39,353 nt of DNA from Pedobacter sp. (GTDB lineage: Bacteria; Bacteroidota; Bacteroidia; Sphingobacteriales; Sphingobacteriaceae). Positions within the stretch are counted from its first letter, which is position 1, and each line of letters opens with the position of its first letter. Shown one piece after another: positions 17,045 through 25,876 of this stretch. Made by a program: the position numbers and the translations under genes. The stretch spans positions 1 through 39,353 of the forward strand of contig JACMND010000096.1 in NCBI GenBank assembly GCA_014378705.1. Direction: 5' to 3'. The notes beneath the pieces were generated by a model. It searched no databases. It had not been told where the DNA came from and saw only the letters and a program-made list of their open reading frames with translations.

Positions 17045-17698
17045 GTGGAAGTCATTAAAAGTATTTTAGATTTTATCCTTCATATTGACAAGCACCTTGT
17101 TGAGATTGCCAGAGACTATCAAACCTGGACGTACCTGATTATTTTTCTGATTATTTTTGCTGAAACAGGATTTGTGGTTACGCCGTTTCTTCCGGGCGAC
17201 TCCTTGTTGTTCGCTGTTGGTGCTCTAATTGCCAAAGGAAATACAGGATTGGACATATATTTTATGGGAATGTTCCTGATTATTGCCGCAATTACCGGGA
17301 ACACCGTTAATTATTACCTTGGAAGTTATTTGGGCCCAAAAGTTTTTAAGCCTGATAACAAGATTTTAAAGTTAGAATATTATTTAAAAACTCAAGAGTT
17401 CTTTAATAAACAGGGTGGTAAAGCAGTAATCTTTAGTCGCTTTCTACCAATTTTCAGAACCATAGCGCCTTTTGTTGCAGGGGTTGGAAAGATGAATATT
17501 GGACGGTTTACCTATTTCAATTTTGTTGGAGGTGTTGCCTGGATAGTTAGTTTTTTAGGCCTTGGATTTGTCTTTGGAAACATCCCGGTTATTAAAGATA
17601 ATTTCACTTATGTGATGTTAGTTATAATTGTTTTAACTATTCTCCCTGCGATTTTCGCTGGTATTAAAACAAAAAAGGATATGAAAAAGGCAGCTTAA
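17045..17698 (+). CDS. DedA-family membrane protein
   Basis: The 217-residue inner-membrane protein carries the DedA/VTT signatures ETGFVVTPFLPGDSLLFAVG (about 41-60), GNTVNYYLGSYLGPK (about 86-100) and FSRFLPIFRTIAPFVAGVGKM (about 134-154). The family's key arginine and acidic residues (E41, D53, R136, R142) are in place. Recent work assigns several DedA proteins to the flipping of polyprenyl-phosphate carriers or phospholipids across the inner membrane, so a role in cell-envelope lipid recycling is likely. The start is GTG. Its last four bases overlap the end of the convergent phospholipase-like gene. Confidence 0.9.
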   Translation: MEVIKSILDFILHIDKHLVEIARDYQTWTYLIIFLIIFAETGFVVTPFLPGDSLLFAVGALIAKGNTGLDIYFMGMFLIIAAITGNTVNYYLGSYLGPKVFKPDNKILKLEYYLKTQEFFNKQGGKAVIFSRFLPIFRTIAPFVAGVGKMNIGRFTYFNFVGGVAWIVSFLGLGFVFGNIPVIKDNFTYVMLVIIVLTILPAIFAGIKTKKDMKKAA

Positions 17699-18657
17699 TT
17701 TTCATCACGGCCAATAATTTTACCCTGCTTAAAAAGTTTCTCTTCCTGCTCAATTTTTTTCTTTTCATCGTCATTTGAGCTTGTACGGCGGATGTTTTTT
17801 AAGTTTGGTTGCCCGGCATCAACCCACGCAGAAAACCAAAAACTGCCAACAGATAATATGGAAGCACGCATTTGTTTTTCTACCATGCCGTTCATCGCTT
17901 CATGATAAGCTTTTGAATATCCTTCAGAATATTGTTTTATGATTTTTCCGTTTCGGCCACTAAAATTATATTTCATGTCTGAAGCGTAGCTTTTGTTCAA
18001 TCTAGCTTCAATAAGTAAAACCGAATCTTTATATTGATATGTGTTTTTTATAATTTTCCAGGCTTCTTTAAGCGGATTTTCAATATAAATTGCTCTGCCT
18101 GTAAAATAATTATAATCATCAGCAAACAACTCGGGTAACCGGCTCTCCCACAAAGCATGGATACCAACCTGGCCTGTTAGCTGGCCATTATAGTTTTCGG
18201 TAGTGTGAAGCGGAACATGGGCATCACCAATATAATGGCCCAAATCTGAAGAAAGCCTTAATATTTTGGATGAATCTCTTTCCTGAAATGCTTTAACCAA
18301 AGAATAATATGAACGCTCAATCTGCCAGGGCAAGATCCCGTTTTCTTTTAATTCCTTTTCAGGATATTTAGCCAATGCATCGTTCCATTTTTGAGGTACA
18401 CTTTCAAATGGGCGTTCACCATACCTGTCTGCATCTATAAAATGTTTGGGTGCCTCTGCTGTATCCGCGTATCTTCTTTTGTCCGGGTCAACGGCGTGTT
18501 CTGTAATAAAGGTTATGTTGCTTTTATAGAACCTGATCATGCCTTTTGGAAGGATAAATACAGCAAGTCGGTTTATGCGTTGATGGGAGAAAAATCCCCA
18601 GGACGAAAATAAAAAAATACTAATTATAAGTGTAAGGCTATAAAAGTATCTCTTCAT
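17695..18657 (-). CDS. Secreted zinc-dependent phospholipase C / S1-P1 nuclease-like protein
   Basis: The 320-residue protein has a signal peptide ending near SS-WGFFSHQRIN, so that a tryptophan becomes the mature N-terminus. Use of the N-terminal Trp as a zinc ligand is the hallmark of this fold. Further ligands are visible in EHAVDPDKRR, PKHFIDADRYG, LGHYIGDAHVPLHTTENY (HxxxD and H) and HALWESRLPE. Family members hydrolyse phospholipids or single-stranded nucleic acids in the periplasm or outside the cell with a three-zinc site; which one applies here cannot be told. The acidic and lysine-rich tail after residue 295 lies outside the fold. Confidence 0.83.
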   Translation of the reverse strand: MKRYFYSLTLIISIFLFSSWGFFSHQRINRLAVFILPKGMIRFYKSNITFITEHAVDPDKRRYADTAEAPKHFIDADRYGERPFESVPQKWNDALAKYPEKELKENGILPWQIERSYYSLVKAFQERDSSKILRLSSDLGHYIGDAHVPLHTTENYNGQLTGQVGIHALWESRLPELFADDYNYFTGRAIYIENPLKEAWKIIKNTYQYKDSVLLIEARLNKSYASDMKYNFSGRNGKIIKQYSEGYSKAYHEAMNGMVEKQMRASILSVGSFWFSAWVDAGQPNLKNIRRTSSNDDEKKKIEQEEKLFKQGKIIGRDEN

Positions 18658-18684
18658 ACAATTGAGTAGGCCTTTACAATGTAG

Positions 18685-19464
18685 TTATTTTTGTAGTTTT
18701 ATTTTTAAACTAATCTTTTTGGTTTCGATCAATCCAATAAGGGAATAATTAAATATGGCCACACCCGCCATTTCACATGTTTCTTCCAGACAGTATAAAA
18801 ATTTTTCTAACAGGCTTTCTGCGCCTCCGTAAAATATTTTGACTTGTTCCTGAAGCATTTCCATACCGACTGCACCTCCTACAAATATGACCCCTGAAAG
18901 AATCAATAAGTTACGTGTTTTAAAAGGAAGTTGAAAAATGAATTTTGATAAAATAACTCCTAAAAATATAACTAAAAGTAGGTAAGGATAAACCCAAACA
19001 TGTAATAAACTTGATTGATTTAAAATTTCTACTCGGGTTTTAAGTCCGTTCAACAATTCATGTATTTGAGCTGTTTCATCAATACACAACATTAAAAACA
19101 CAATGCTTAAAAATAGCCAATAGCCCCTTTTGACAACGTCTATGGTATAAAGATAGAAAAGAATTATAGAGGCAATGAGCAATTGTACTGATGAAAATAA
19201 GGTTGGGATGTTACTTTCTTTATTTAAATTAAAAAGTCTGTGTAGTTTGTCAAACCCTTTGGATTCTATTCCGAAGTACGTTTGGACAAGAATAAAAAGA
19301 AAAGAAATTGTAAATAGTGTAACTATTATAGTTGCGAAAAACTTTAAAATTCGTAAAGGTTCAAGGCTAACCATTTGGTTTTGATCCTTTGCTTCTTCTT
19401 TTATTAAAGCATGCATTGGATAAGTCGCAACAGGAGTTAACATAGTGTCAAAGGATTGTTCCAT
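18685..19464 (-). CDS. Uncharacterised multispan membrane protein with buried acidic/His motifs
   Basis: The 259-residue protein has about six hydrophobic segments (roughly 40-60, 90-108, 114-128, 153-175, 186-203, 232-247). Two motifs stand at membrane borders: CIDETAQIHE (D129, E130, H135, E136) and CLEETCEMAG (E227, E228, E231), with E202 also in a hydrophobic stretch. This clustering of Asp, Glu and His is what a metal-binding membrane enzyme would show, and I recall similar DExxxIHE ... EExxExxG proteins in other bacteria without a known role. The gene ends 28 bases upstream of the neighbouring phospholipase-like gene start, so the two are probably co-transcribed. Confidence 0.7.
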   Translation of the reverse strand: MEQSFDTMLTPVATYPMHALIKEEAKDQNQMVSLEPLRILKFFATIIVTLFTISFLFILVQTYFGIESKGFDKLHRLFNLNKESNIPTLFSSVQLLIASIILFYLYTIDVVKRGYWLFLSIVFLMLCIDETAQIHELLNGLKTRVEILNQSSLLHVWVYPYLLLVIFLGVILSKFIFQLPFKTRNLLILSGVIFVGGAVGMEMLQEQVKIFYGGAESLLEKFLYCLEETCEMAGVAIFNYSLIGLIETKKISLKIKLQK

Positions 19465-19531
19465 TACTTAATTTAATTTTTTGTTAAAAATTTATACGAA
19501 AGACTTTTATAGTTTATAAATATAGAATTAA

Positions 19532-19570
19532 TATTAACGCAGTGTTAATTTTATAATTTTAAGGTGTTAA
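19532..19570 (-). promoter_or_regulatory. TTAACA-type repeats upstream of the unknown membrane protein
   Basis: On the minus strand TTAACA occurs at 19570-19565 and 19548-19543 (22 bp apart) and TTAATA at 19537-19532 (11 bp further). A TATATTTA element (19524-19517), one base off the -7 consensus, follows. The spacing is like that of the arrays at 26447 and 29345, but the DNA here is very A+T-rich. Confidence 0.35.
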
Positions 19571-19685
19571 TTATCTCGGTATACAGTAATCAAACTCAAA
19601 ACGTTACATTAAAAAAGTGGTTTGAAAATGTGAATTCCTGGATTTTTTTATGGGAGAAGTTTTAATATGCTTTTTGAACTTAGGT

Positions 19686-19715
19686 TTTGATATTAATTTA
19701 ATAGGCCTATATTTG
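19686..19715 (+). promoter_or_regulatory. Promoter of rpsT
   Basis: TTTG (-33) at 19686-19689, an 18-bp spacer and TATATTTG (-7) at 19708-19715 form one of the best consensus promoters in the window. Transcription should start near 19721, giving a leader of about 32 nt. Confidence 0.8.
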
Positions 19716-19752
19716 CAATCTTTAAAGTAACCCAGAAACAACAAGCTAACTA

Positions 19753-20004
19753 ATGGCAAATCATAAATCATCAATAAAAAGGATAAGGGCAAACGCGGCA
19801 AAACGTTTACGTAACAGATATCAGGCTAAAACTACAAGGAATGCGATAAAGAAACTTCGCACTTCTACAGACAAAGCTGAAGCCTCAACACTTTTAATCA
19901 AAGTTATTTCTATGCTTGATCGTTTGGCAAAAAAGAATGTTATTCACAAAAATAAAGCATCAAATAATAAATCAAAGCTGACTAAGTTCGTTAATAACTT
20001 ATAA
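19753..20004 (+). CDS. rpsT: 30S ribosomal protein bS20
   Basis: The 83-residue, lysine- and arginine-rich helical protein starts [24 protein letters not shown] and ends [18 protein letters not shown], the standard bS20 sequence. It binds the 16S rRNA 5' domain early in small-subunit assembly. It has its own strong promoter and terminator, so it is monocistronic. No Shine-Dalgarno sequence precedes the ATG. Confidence 0.97.
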   Translation: MANHKSSIKRIRANAAKRLRNRYQAKTTRNAIKKLRTSTDKAEASTLLIKVISMLDRLAKKNVIHKNKASNNKSKLTKFVNNL

Positions 20005-20023
20005 AATTAGATTTTAAATCATT

Positions 20024-20058
20024 AAAGGGTTTTGGTTAATTCCAAAGCCCTTTTTTTT
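20024..20058 (+). terminator. Terminator after rpsT
   Basis: AAAGGGTTTTGG pairs with CCAAAGCCCTTT (one G-U) around a short loop, followed by eight T residues. Confidence 0.9.
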
Positions 20059-20083
20059 ATGCTCTATTTAAGTAGATTTAGGT

Positions 20084-20782
20084 ATGGGTCCTTATGATCA
20101 TAACATTACCATTAAATCTTGGGCTGAAGGCGACCGACCTCGTGAAAAATTATCACTGCAGGGCAGGCGTGCTTTAACTGACGCAGAACTTATCGCCATC
20201 TTAATCGGTTCTGGAAGCAGAAATGAATCGGCAGTTGAATTGAGTAAACGCATTCTTCATAATTGCCAAAACGATTTAAATCATCTGAGTAGATTAAGTA
20301 TCCAGGACCTTTCCCAATTTAAAGGAATTGGTGAGGCTAAAGCGATTTCAATTATAGCTGCATTAGAATTGGGTCGGCGGAGAAAGGAAACCTTACAGCA
20401 ACAATATGTATTGGTTCATAGCAGTAAAGATGTATACGAAGCTATAAGATCTCAATTTGCCGATCTAAATCATGAAGAATTCTGGATCTTATTATTAAAC
20501 AGGGCAAATAGAATTACTTCTAAACACCTTGTCAGCAAGGGTGGTCAGGCTGGAACTATTGCCGATCCGAAGATCATTTTTTACACGGCATTGCAAAATC
20601 ATGCCGCCTCCGTTATTCTTTCGCACAATCACCCTTCAGGAAATCTTAAACCAAGCCAGGCTGACATAGATCTGACCAAGAAACTGAAATCCGCAGGGGA
20701 GATGTTAGATGTACCGGTACTTGACCACATCATCGTAACCGACAATGGGTTTTTCAGCTTTACAGATGAAGGATTGATGTGA
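20084..20782 (+). CDS. radC: RadC-family (MPN/JAMM domain) protein
   Basis: The 232-residue protein has a helix-hairpin-helix segment (LSQFKGIGEAKAISIIAALELGRR, 77-100) and a C-terminal MPN domain. The metal motif is SHNHPSG with H181 and H183, plus S191 and D194 in the downstream SQADIDL. Despite the name, a role in DNA repair has not held up for E. coli RadC. The domain is a JAMM-type metalloprotease fold, and related proteins accompany mobile elements or DNA-uptake genes. The complete HxH-x7-S-x2-D set suggests that metal binding is intact. It stands alone between rpsT and pheT. Confidence 0.92.
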   Translation: MGPYDHNITIKSWAEGDRPREKLSLQGRRALTDAELIAILIGSGSRNESAVELSKRILHNCQNDLNHLSRLSIQDLSQFKGIGEAKAISIIAALELGRRRKETLQQQYVLVHSSKDVYEAIRSQFADLNHEEFWILLLNRANRITSKHLVSKGGQAGTIADPKIIFYTALQNHAASVILSHNHPSGNLKPSQADIDLTKKLKSAGEMLDVPVLDHIIVTDNGFFSFTDEGLM

Positions 20783-20859
20783 TGAATGTTTTTATGTTAT
20801 ACCTTAAAAAGAAGCATTTAAAGCTCTGCAATCAAACATCTTAAATCTCATATCTTTTC

Positions 20860-20867
20860 TATCTTTG
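20860..20867 (+). promoter_or_regulatory. -7 element of pheT
   Basis: TATCTTTG matches TAnnTTTG exactly and gives a leader of about 13 nt. No good TTG is seen upstream at the normal distance. Confidence 0.55.
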
Positions 20868-20886
20868 CCGCTTAGTTAATTATAGG

Positions 20887-23286
20887 ATGAAGATTTCTTT
20901 CAAATGGCTTAAACAATTTATTCAGACAAATAAACCACCAGAAGAAATATCGTTGATACTCACCAATATTGGTCTTGAGGTAGAAAGCTTGATTAAAGTA
21001 CAGGCAATTCCAGGAGGATTGGATGGATTGCTGGTTGGCTGCGTTAAAGAATGCATTCAGCATCCGAACGCCGATAGGTTAAAGGTAACTAAGGTAGATA
21101 TTGGAAATGAACAAATTTTACAAATAGTTTGTGGTGCGAATAATGTAGCAGCTGGCCAAAAAGTTGTGATTGCGCCCGTTAACGCATTGATTTATCCTAT
21201 TTCTGGGGAGCCCTTTAAAATTACCAAATCAAAAATTAGGGGTGAAGTTTCTGAAGGAATGATCTGCGCCGAGGATGAAATAGGTTTAGGTCCGAATCAT
21301 GAAGGAATTATAATTTTAAATGAAAATGCGGTTATAGGATCACCGGTTAAAGAATATTATAAAATAGAAGACGATTATCTTTTTGAGATTGGGTTAACGC
21401 CCAACCGTGCTGATGCCGCATCTCACCTTGGTGTGGCCCGCGACTTGGGGGCTTATTTAAATACCTCGGTCCGGTTACCTGAAGTTTCCGGGTTTCAGGT
21501 TGATAATACTGATTTAAACATAGAGGTTAATGTTGATGATTTTAACGTATGCCCACGTTACAGCTCGTTAACAATTAGTGGAATTACCGTAAGAGATTCT
21601 CCGGATTGGCTAAAACAAAAACTTAACGTAATAGGAATCCGCCCCATAAACAACATAGTAGATGCAACTAACTATGTCCTACATGAGCTGGGGCAACCTT
21701 TGCACGCTTTTGATGCGAAAGCTATAATTGGCGGAAAGGTATTTGTCAAAAAATGTGTGGATGGAACTTTGTTTGAAACTTTGGACGGGATAGAAAGAAA
21801 GCTTTCTTCCGAAGATTTGATGATCTGCGATGAAAATGGCCCTATGTGCATGGCCGGGGTTTTTGGTGGGCTGCATTCAGGAATAAATGTGGATACCCAA
21901 AATATTTTTCTCGAAAGCGCCTGGTTCAATCCGGTTTCTATTCGTAAAACCTCCAAACGGCATGGTTTAAAAACAGATGCTTCTTTCCGTTTTGAACGTG
22001 GAACAGATCCGGATATGACCATTTTTGCTTTGAAAAGAGCAGCCTTATTAATACAAGAAATTGCGGGCGGTGTTATTTCATCAAATATTTCAGATATATA
22101 TCCTGTTCCCTCTTTGCCCTTTAAAGTAGAAATTTCTTATAGTAACGTAGACCGTCTGATTGGGAAATCAATTGACCGCGATCAGATTAAATCAATTTTA
22201 AATGGATTGGGGATAAAAATCAGCTCAGAAAACGAGGCAGGTTTACAGTTGGAAGTTCCGGCTTATAAGGTGGATGTTACACGTGAAGTGGATGTAATTG
22301 AAGAGATTTTACGGATTTACGGGTACAATAATATTGAGATCCCTAAACAAACCAGGGCGTCATTAAATATCCCGGTTAAACCGGATAAAGAAGTGTTGCA
22401 AAACCAGGTTGCCGATTTTTTATCAGCTAATGGATTTTCTGAAATGCTCTCCAATTCTCTGTCAAAGTCTTCCTATTTGTCTGATCCTGCAAATGCAGTA
22501 AAAATCCTTAATCCTTTAAGTACGGATTTGGATGTGATGCGGCAAAGTCTTCTTTACTCCGGGCTCGAAGCGATTTCCTACAATCAAAATCGCCGAAAGG
22601 CTAACCTGAAGCTGTATGAGTTTGGAAAGATATACCATACAAACCAGCATAGGTTTATAGAAAACCAGCGAATGTCACTATTTATGACGGGTAGTTTACA
22701 TGGCGAAAACTGGGAGGGGGTATCTCAAAATTTAAGCTTCTACAACCTGAAATCCGTAATTGACCGGCTAATTCTGCGTTTAGATATAAAAGGGTTGAAT
22801 GTTACGGATACAGCTACTGATTTATTAACTTTCGGGCTTAACTATTTAAAAGGTGATAAATCAATCGTAAATTTTGGAAGTGTTTCCAGAATGTCTTTGA
22901 AAAAGCTCAATATTCAAACAGAGGTTTTTTACGCTGATTTTGATTGGGATTCAGTTCTTAAATCCATTCGGGACAAAAAGATTACGTTTCAGGAAATCTC
23001 CAGGTTTCCGTCTGTTCGCCGTGATCTTTCTATGTTGCTCAATAAGAATGTTACTTTTGAGCAGTTAAAACAGATCGCGTTAAAAACAGAAAAAAAGTTA
23101 TTAAAAGAAGTAAATGTGTTTGATGTTTACGAAGGAGAAAAGCTTCCGGATGGAAAAAAGTCTTATGCGTTAAGCTTTATTTTACAGGATGAAGAAAAGA
23201 CTTTGGCAGACAAACAGATAGAAAATACGATACAGAAATTAATTTATAATTTCGAAAAAGAAGCAGGAGCGGAGATAAGGAAATAG
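20887..23286 (+). CDS. pheT: Phenylalanine--tRNA ligase beta subunit
   Basis: The 799-residue subunit has the full bacterial domain set: an N-terminal MKISFKWLKQFIQ segment, a tRNA-binding OB-fold (about 40-150, VKECIQHPNADRLKVTKVDIG), the B3/B4 editing domain (ATNYVLHELGQPLHAFDA and later), the B5 domain, a catalytic-like domain (VMRQSLLYSGLEAISYNQNRR), and the C-terminal anticodon-binding FDX-ACB domain (FPSVRRDLSMLLNK to the end). It forms an alpha2-beta2 complex with PheS, whose gene is not in this window. It is followed by the coiled-coil gene, zapA and rny, a typical order in this phylum. Confidence 0.97.
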   Translation: MKISFKWLKQFIQTNKPPEEISLILTNIGLEVESLIKVQAIPGGLDGLLVGCVKECIQHPNADRLKVTKVDIGNEQILQIVCGANNVAAGQKVVIAPVNALIYPISGEPFKITKSKIRGEVSEGMICAEDEIGLGPNHEGIIILNENAVIGSPVKEYYKIEDDYLFEIGLTPNRADAASHLGVARDLGAYLNTSVRLPEVSGFQVDNTDLNIEVNVDDFNVCPRYSSLTISGITVRDSPDWLKQKLNVIGIRPINNIVDATNYVLHELGQPLHAFDAKAIIGGKVFVKKCVDGTLFETLDGIERKLSSEDLMICDENGPMCMAGVFGGLHSGINVDTQNIFLESAWFNPVSIRKTSKRHGLKTDASFRFERGTDPDMTIFALKRAALLIQEIAGGVISSNISDIYPVPSLPFKVEISYSNVDRLIGKSIDRDQIKSILNGLGIKISSENEAGLQLEVPAYKVDVTREVDVIEEILRIYGYNNIEIPKQTRASLNIPVKPDKEVLQNQVADFLSANGFSEMLSNSLSKSSYLSDPANAVKILNPLSTDLDVMRQSLLYSGLEAISYNQNRRKANLKLYEFGKIYHTNQHRFIENQRMSLFMTGSLHGENWEGVSQNLSFYNLKSVIDRLILRLDIKGLNVTDTATDLLTFGLNYLKGDKSIVNFGSVSRMSLKKLNIQTEVFYADFDWDSVLKSIRDKKITFQEISRFPSVRRDLSMLLNKNVTFEQLKQIALKTEKKLLKEVNVFDVYEGEKLPDGKKSYALSFILQDEEKTLADKQIENTIQKLIYNFEKEAGAEIRK

Positions 23287-23407
23287 TTTAGGGTTTAAAA
23301 CGGGTCTTATCGTCCTCAGTTAAAGTTAACATTAAAAAAATTTATGATTTCGAAGTTGGTATTAAACTTTGTAATTCAAAAATCACAAGTCAAAGTATAG
23401 AACCAAA

Positions 23408-23716
23408 ATGTCAGTAGCGAAACATCTTGATACGGTTGTTACAAAAACAGCAAGGCTGATTGATCTTTGCGTTGCGCTACAGGATGAAAATAACTTGCTT
23501 AAGCGTGAAAATCAATCGTTGAAAGTGGCTGTAGATTTAGGTAAAGAAAAGAAGACAGACCTTGAAGAAAAGTTAAGAATATTACAGATGGCCAGGTCAT
23601 TGGAAGGAATGGCGCCTGCCGAAATTGGCATCAATGAAAAAAGCCTTGACATAAAGCAAAAAATTAGCGAATTTGTACGCGAAATAGATAAGTGTATTGT
23701 GTTGCTAAAAAAGTGA
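23408..23716 (+). CDS. Small coiled-coil protein upstream of zapA
   Basis: The 102-residue protein is nearly all helix. Residues 20-70 form a probable coiled coil (LQDENNLLKRENQSLKVAVD and the leucine- and lysine-rich continuation), and a second helix fills 80-102. No catalytic residues or signal peptide are seen. The gene sits 21 bases before zapA in the same direction, and the leucine/asparagine-rich heptads resemble ZapB, the partner of ZapA at the division ring in Proteobacteria. The resemblance is structural only; I cannot show homology. A division-ring accessory role is an inference from context. Confidence 0.75.
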   Translation: MSVAKHLDTVVTKTARLIDLCVALQDENNLLKRENQSLKVAVDLGKEKKTDLEEKLRILQMARSLEGMAPAEIGINEKSLDIKQKISEFVREIDKCIVLLKK

Positions 23717-23737
23717 TGCGGTTTGAACCAAGCTCAG

Positions 23738-24028
23738 ATGGGAGAAATCTCCATAAAAATAAATATTGCTGACAGGGTTTACCCTTTAAAGGTAAACATG
23801 GAAGAAGAGGAATTAATACGTAGGGCAGCCAAGCTGATTAATGACCGCATTAAAGAATTTCAGGATAATTATGCAGTCAGAGATAAACAGGATTTGCTAT
23901 CGATGTGTGTTTTACATTATGCAACAGCAACCCTTAAAGCCGAAAAAAAGGGAAAGCATGAAGATACAGAGGTAGCTGATAAAGTTTTTGAGTTAGACCG
24001 TTTGTTAGATAATTTTTTTTCAAAGTAA
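23738..24028 (+). CDS. zapA: Cell division protein ZapA
   Basis: The 96-residue protein begins MGEISIKINIADRVYPLKVN, the ZapA beta-strand head, followed by EEELIRRAAKLINDRIKEF and a long C-terminal helix. ZapA dimers and tetramers bundle FtsZ filaments at midcell. The frame runs upstream to a TTG at 23723, but the ATG at 23738 gives the usual Bacteroidota start and length. No ribosome-binding site is present. It follows the coiled-coil gene with little gap and is followed by the 6S-like RNA, mirroring the zapA-ssrS arrangement of gamma-proteobacteria. Confidence 0.9.
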   Translation: MGEISIKINIADRVYPLKVNMEEEELIRRAAKLINDRIKEFQDNYAVRDKQDLLSMCVLHYATATLKAEKKGKHEDTEVADKVFELDRLLDNFFSK

Positions 24029-24055
24029 TACGTTCTTTATTTAGAGCCTAAGATT

Positions 24056-24216
24056 TAGCCGCAGTTAAATTTTTAGATTTCACTATTTTAAGCTTAACGC
24101 TTCAATATAATGGGGTTTTATGTAATAAACTTGCATACGCATGTTTGTTCGTTACTCACGTAATTTGAATGAAGCTTTAAAATACATGAGATTTAAAATT
24201 TAGTTGCGGTTTTTTT
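24056..24216 (+). ncRNA. ssrS: Probable 6S RNA (6S-Flavo type)
   Basis: A long closing stem is visible: 24059-24082 pairs with 24187-24209, nearly continuous with a few G-U pairs and a one-base bulge, and seven T residues follow directly. Inside, GCTTCA (24099-24104) can pair with TGAAGC (24169-24174), leaving an open central region, with a further A+T-rich hairpin around 24127-24146. This shape of a long stem, a central bubble and an apical hairpin is the 6S RNA layout, which mimics an open promoter and holds the sigma-70-type RNA polymerase in stationary phase. Position between zapA and rny agrees with what I recall for Bacteroidota 6S genes. The 5' end is estimated; no covariance search was run. 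Confidence 0.7.
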
Positions 24217-24267
24217 ATTAAACACCAATTATGACTAAGATTTAAACAAATTACAAAATAGAAAATT

Positions 24268-25824
24268 ATGGAAATGATCATACTTTATATATTAATCGGA
24301 TTAGTAGCAGGCATTGTAATCGGAAGATTTCTGCTTCGTAAGCTATTGAAAGGGCAGGAGGTAGCCGCCCAGAATAAAGTTAAAAAGATTTTAAAAGATG
24401 CCGAAGCACAGGCTGAGATATTAAGAAAGGACAAGCTTTTGGAGGCTAAAGAAAAATTTTTGCAAATGAAATCGGATCATGAGCAAGAGGTAAATACCAA
24501 GAATAACAATATTAATCAGCGTGAAAATTCCATTAAACAAAAAGAACAGTCTGTAAACCAAAAGCTTGAGAACATGAACCGCAAAGAGCAGGAGCTTGAT
24601 ACGGCACGTAAAAATTTAGAAAAGCAAACGGAAATAGCACAAAAAAAACAGGAAGAAGTAGACATCATTAAAAATCAGCATATCACTCAGTTAGAATCCA
24701 TCGCCGGCCTTTCTGCTCATGAAGCAAAAAATCAGTTGGTTGATTCTTTACGTGAGGAAGCACGTACCAAGGCCATGAGCCAGATAAAAGATATTGTAGA
24801 CGAGGCTAAATTAACAGCCAGTAAAGAAGCTAAAAAAGTAGTTATTCAAACTATCCAGCGTACAGCTACAGAGAGTGCGATAGAAAACACGGTTTCTATT
24901 TTTAACATTGAGAGTGATGAAATAAAAGGTCGTGTTATTGGTAGGGAAGGTCGAAACATCCGTGCTTTAGAAGCCGCTACAGGTATTGAAATTATTGTTG
25001 ATGATACGCCCGAAGCGATCATATTGTCGGGATTTGATCCGGTGAGACGTGAAATTGCCAGGCTGGCTTTGCATCGTTTAGTTACGGATGGCCGCATTCA
25101 TCCTGCAAGGATAGAGGAAGTTGTGGCAAAAACAAAAAAGCAAATTGAAGATGAAATTGTTGAGATTGGCGAGCGTACAGTTATTGATTTGGGAATTCAT
25201 GGCCTTCATCCGGAGTTAATCCGTATGGTTGGCCGGATGCGCTACCGGTCTTCTTACGGTCAAAATTTATTGCAGCATTCCAGGGAAGTAGCTAATTTCT
25301 GTGCAACCATGGCAGCCGAATTGGGCTTGAACGTAAAACTTGCCAAACGTGCCGGATTACTTCATGATATTGGCAAAGTGCCGGATGATAATCCGGAATT
25401 GCCCCATGCGATTCTTGGGATGCAACTTGCCGAAAAGTATAAGGAGCATCCAGAGGTTTGTAACGCCATTGGGGCACATCATGATGAAGTTGAAATGACT
25501 TCCATGATTTCCCCAATAATTCAGGCTTGCGATGCTATTTCAGGTGCCCGCCCCGGAGCCAGGCGTGAAGTAGTTGAAAGTTATATCAAACGTTTGAAAG
25601 ATCTTGAGGCACTGGCATTGTCATACCCTGGTGTTGAAAAAACCTTTGCTATACAGGCTGGCCGTGAGTTGCGGGTGGTTGTAGAAAGTGAACGTATTTC
25701 AGACGCTGAATCGGAAATCTTAGCCGCGGATATATCAAATCGTATCCAAACGGAAATGACTTATCCGGGTCAGATAAAGGTAACAGTAATCAGGGAAACA
25801 AGGTCTGTAGCTTATGCGAAATAA
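24268..25824 (+). CDS. rny: Ribonuclease Y
   Basis: The 518-residue endoribonuclease is anchored to the inner membrane by residues 4-24. A long coiled coil follows (about 30-200, rich in Lys, Glu and Gln), then a KH RNA-binding domain (about 205-270, with [20 protein letters not shown]), and an HD metal domain (about 335-430, [10 protein letters not shown] then [10 protein letters not shown]) that cleaves RNA. RNase Y starts turnover of many mRNAs in organisms without RNase E. Its neighbour, the 6S-like RNA, ends 51 bases before its ATG, and no separate clear promoter is seen, so some readthrough is possible. Confidence 0.96.
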   Translation: MEMIILYILIGLVAGIVIGRFLLRKLLKGQEVAAQNKVKKILKDAEAQAEILRKDKLLEAKEKFLQMKSDHEQEVNTKNNNINQRENSIKQKEQSVNQKLENMNRKEQELDTARKNLEKQTEIAQKKQEEVDIIKNQHITQLESIAGLSAHEAKNQLVDSLREEARTKAMSQIKDIVDEAKLTASKEAKKVVIQTIQRTATESAIENTVSIFNIESDEIKGRVIGREGRNIRALEAATGIEIIVDDTPEAIILSGFDPVRREIARLALHRLVTDGRIHPARIEEVVAKTKKQIEDEIVEIGERTVIDLGIHGLHPELIRMVGRMRYRSSYGQNLLQHSREVANFCATMAAELGLNVKLAKRAGLLHDIGKVPDDNPELPHAILGMQLAEKYKEHPEVCNAIGAHHDEVEMTSMISPIIQACDAISGARPGARREVVESYIKRLKDLEALALSYPGVEKTFAIQAGRELRVVVESERISDAESEILAADISNRIQTEMTYPGQIKVTVIRETRSVAYAK

Positions 25825-25876
25825 TGAAGGCTTGAATTAATACGAGCTTATAAAAAGTAATGATATTAAAATCTAA

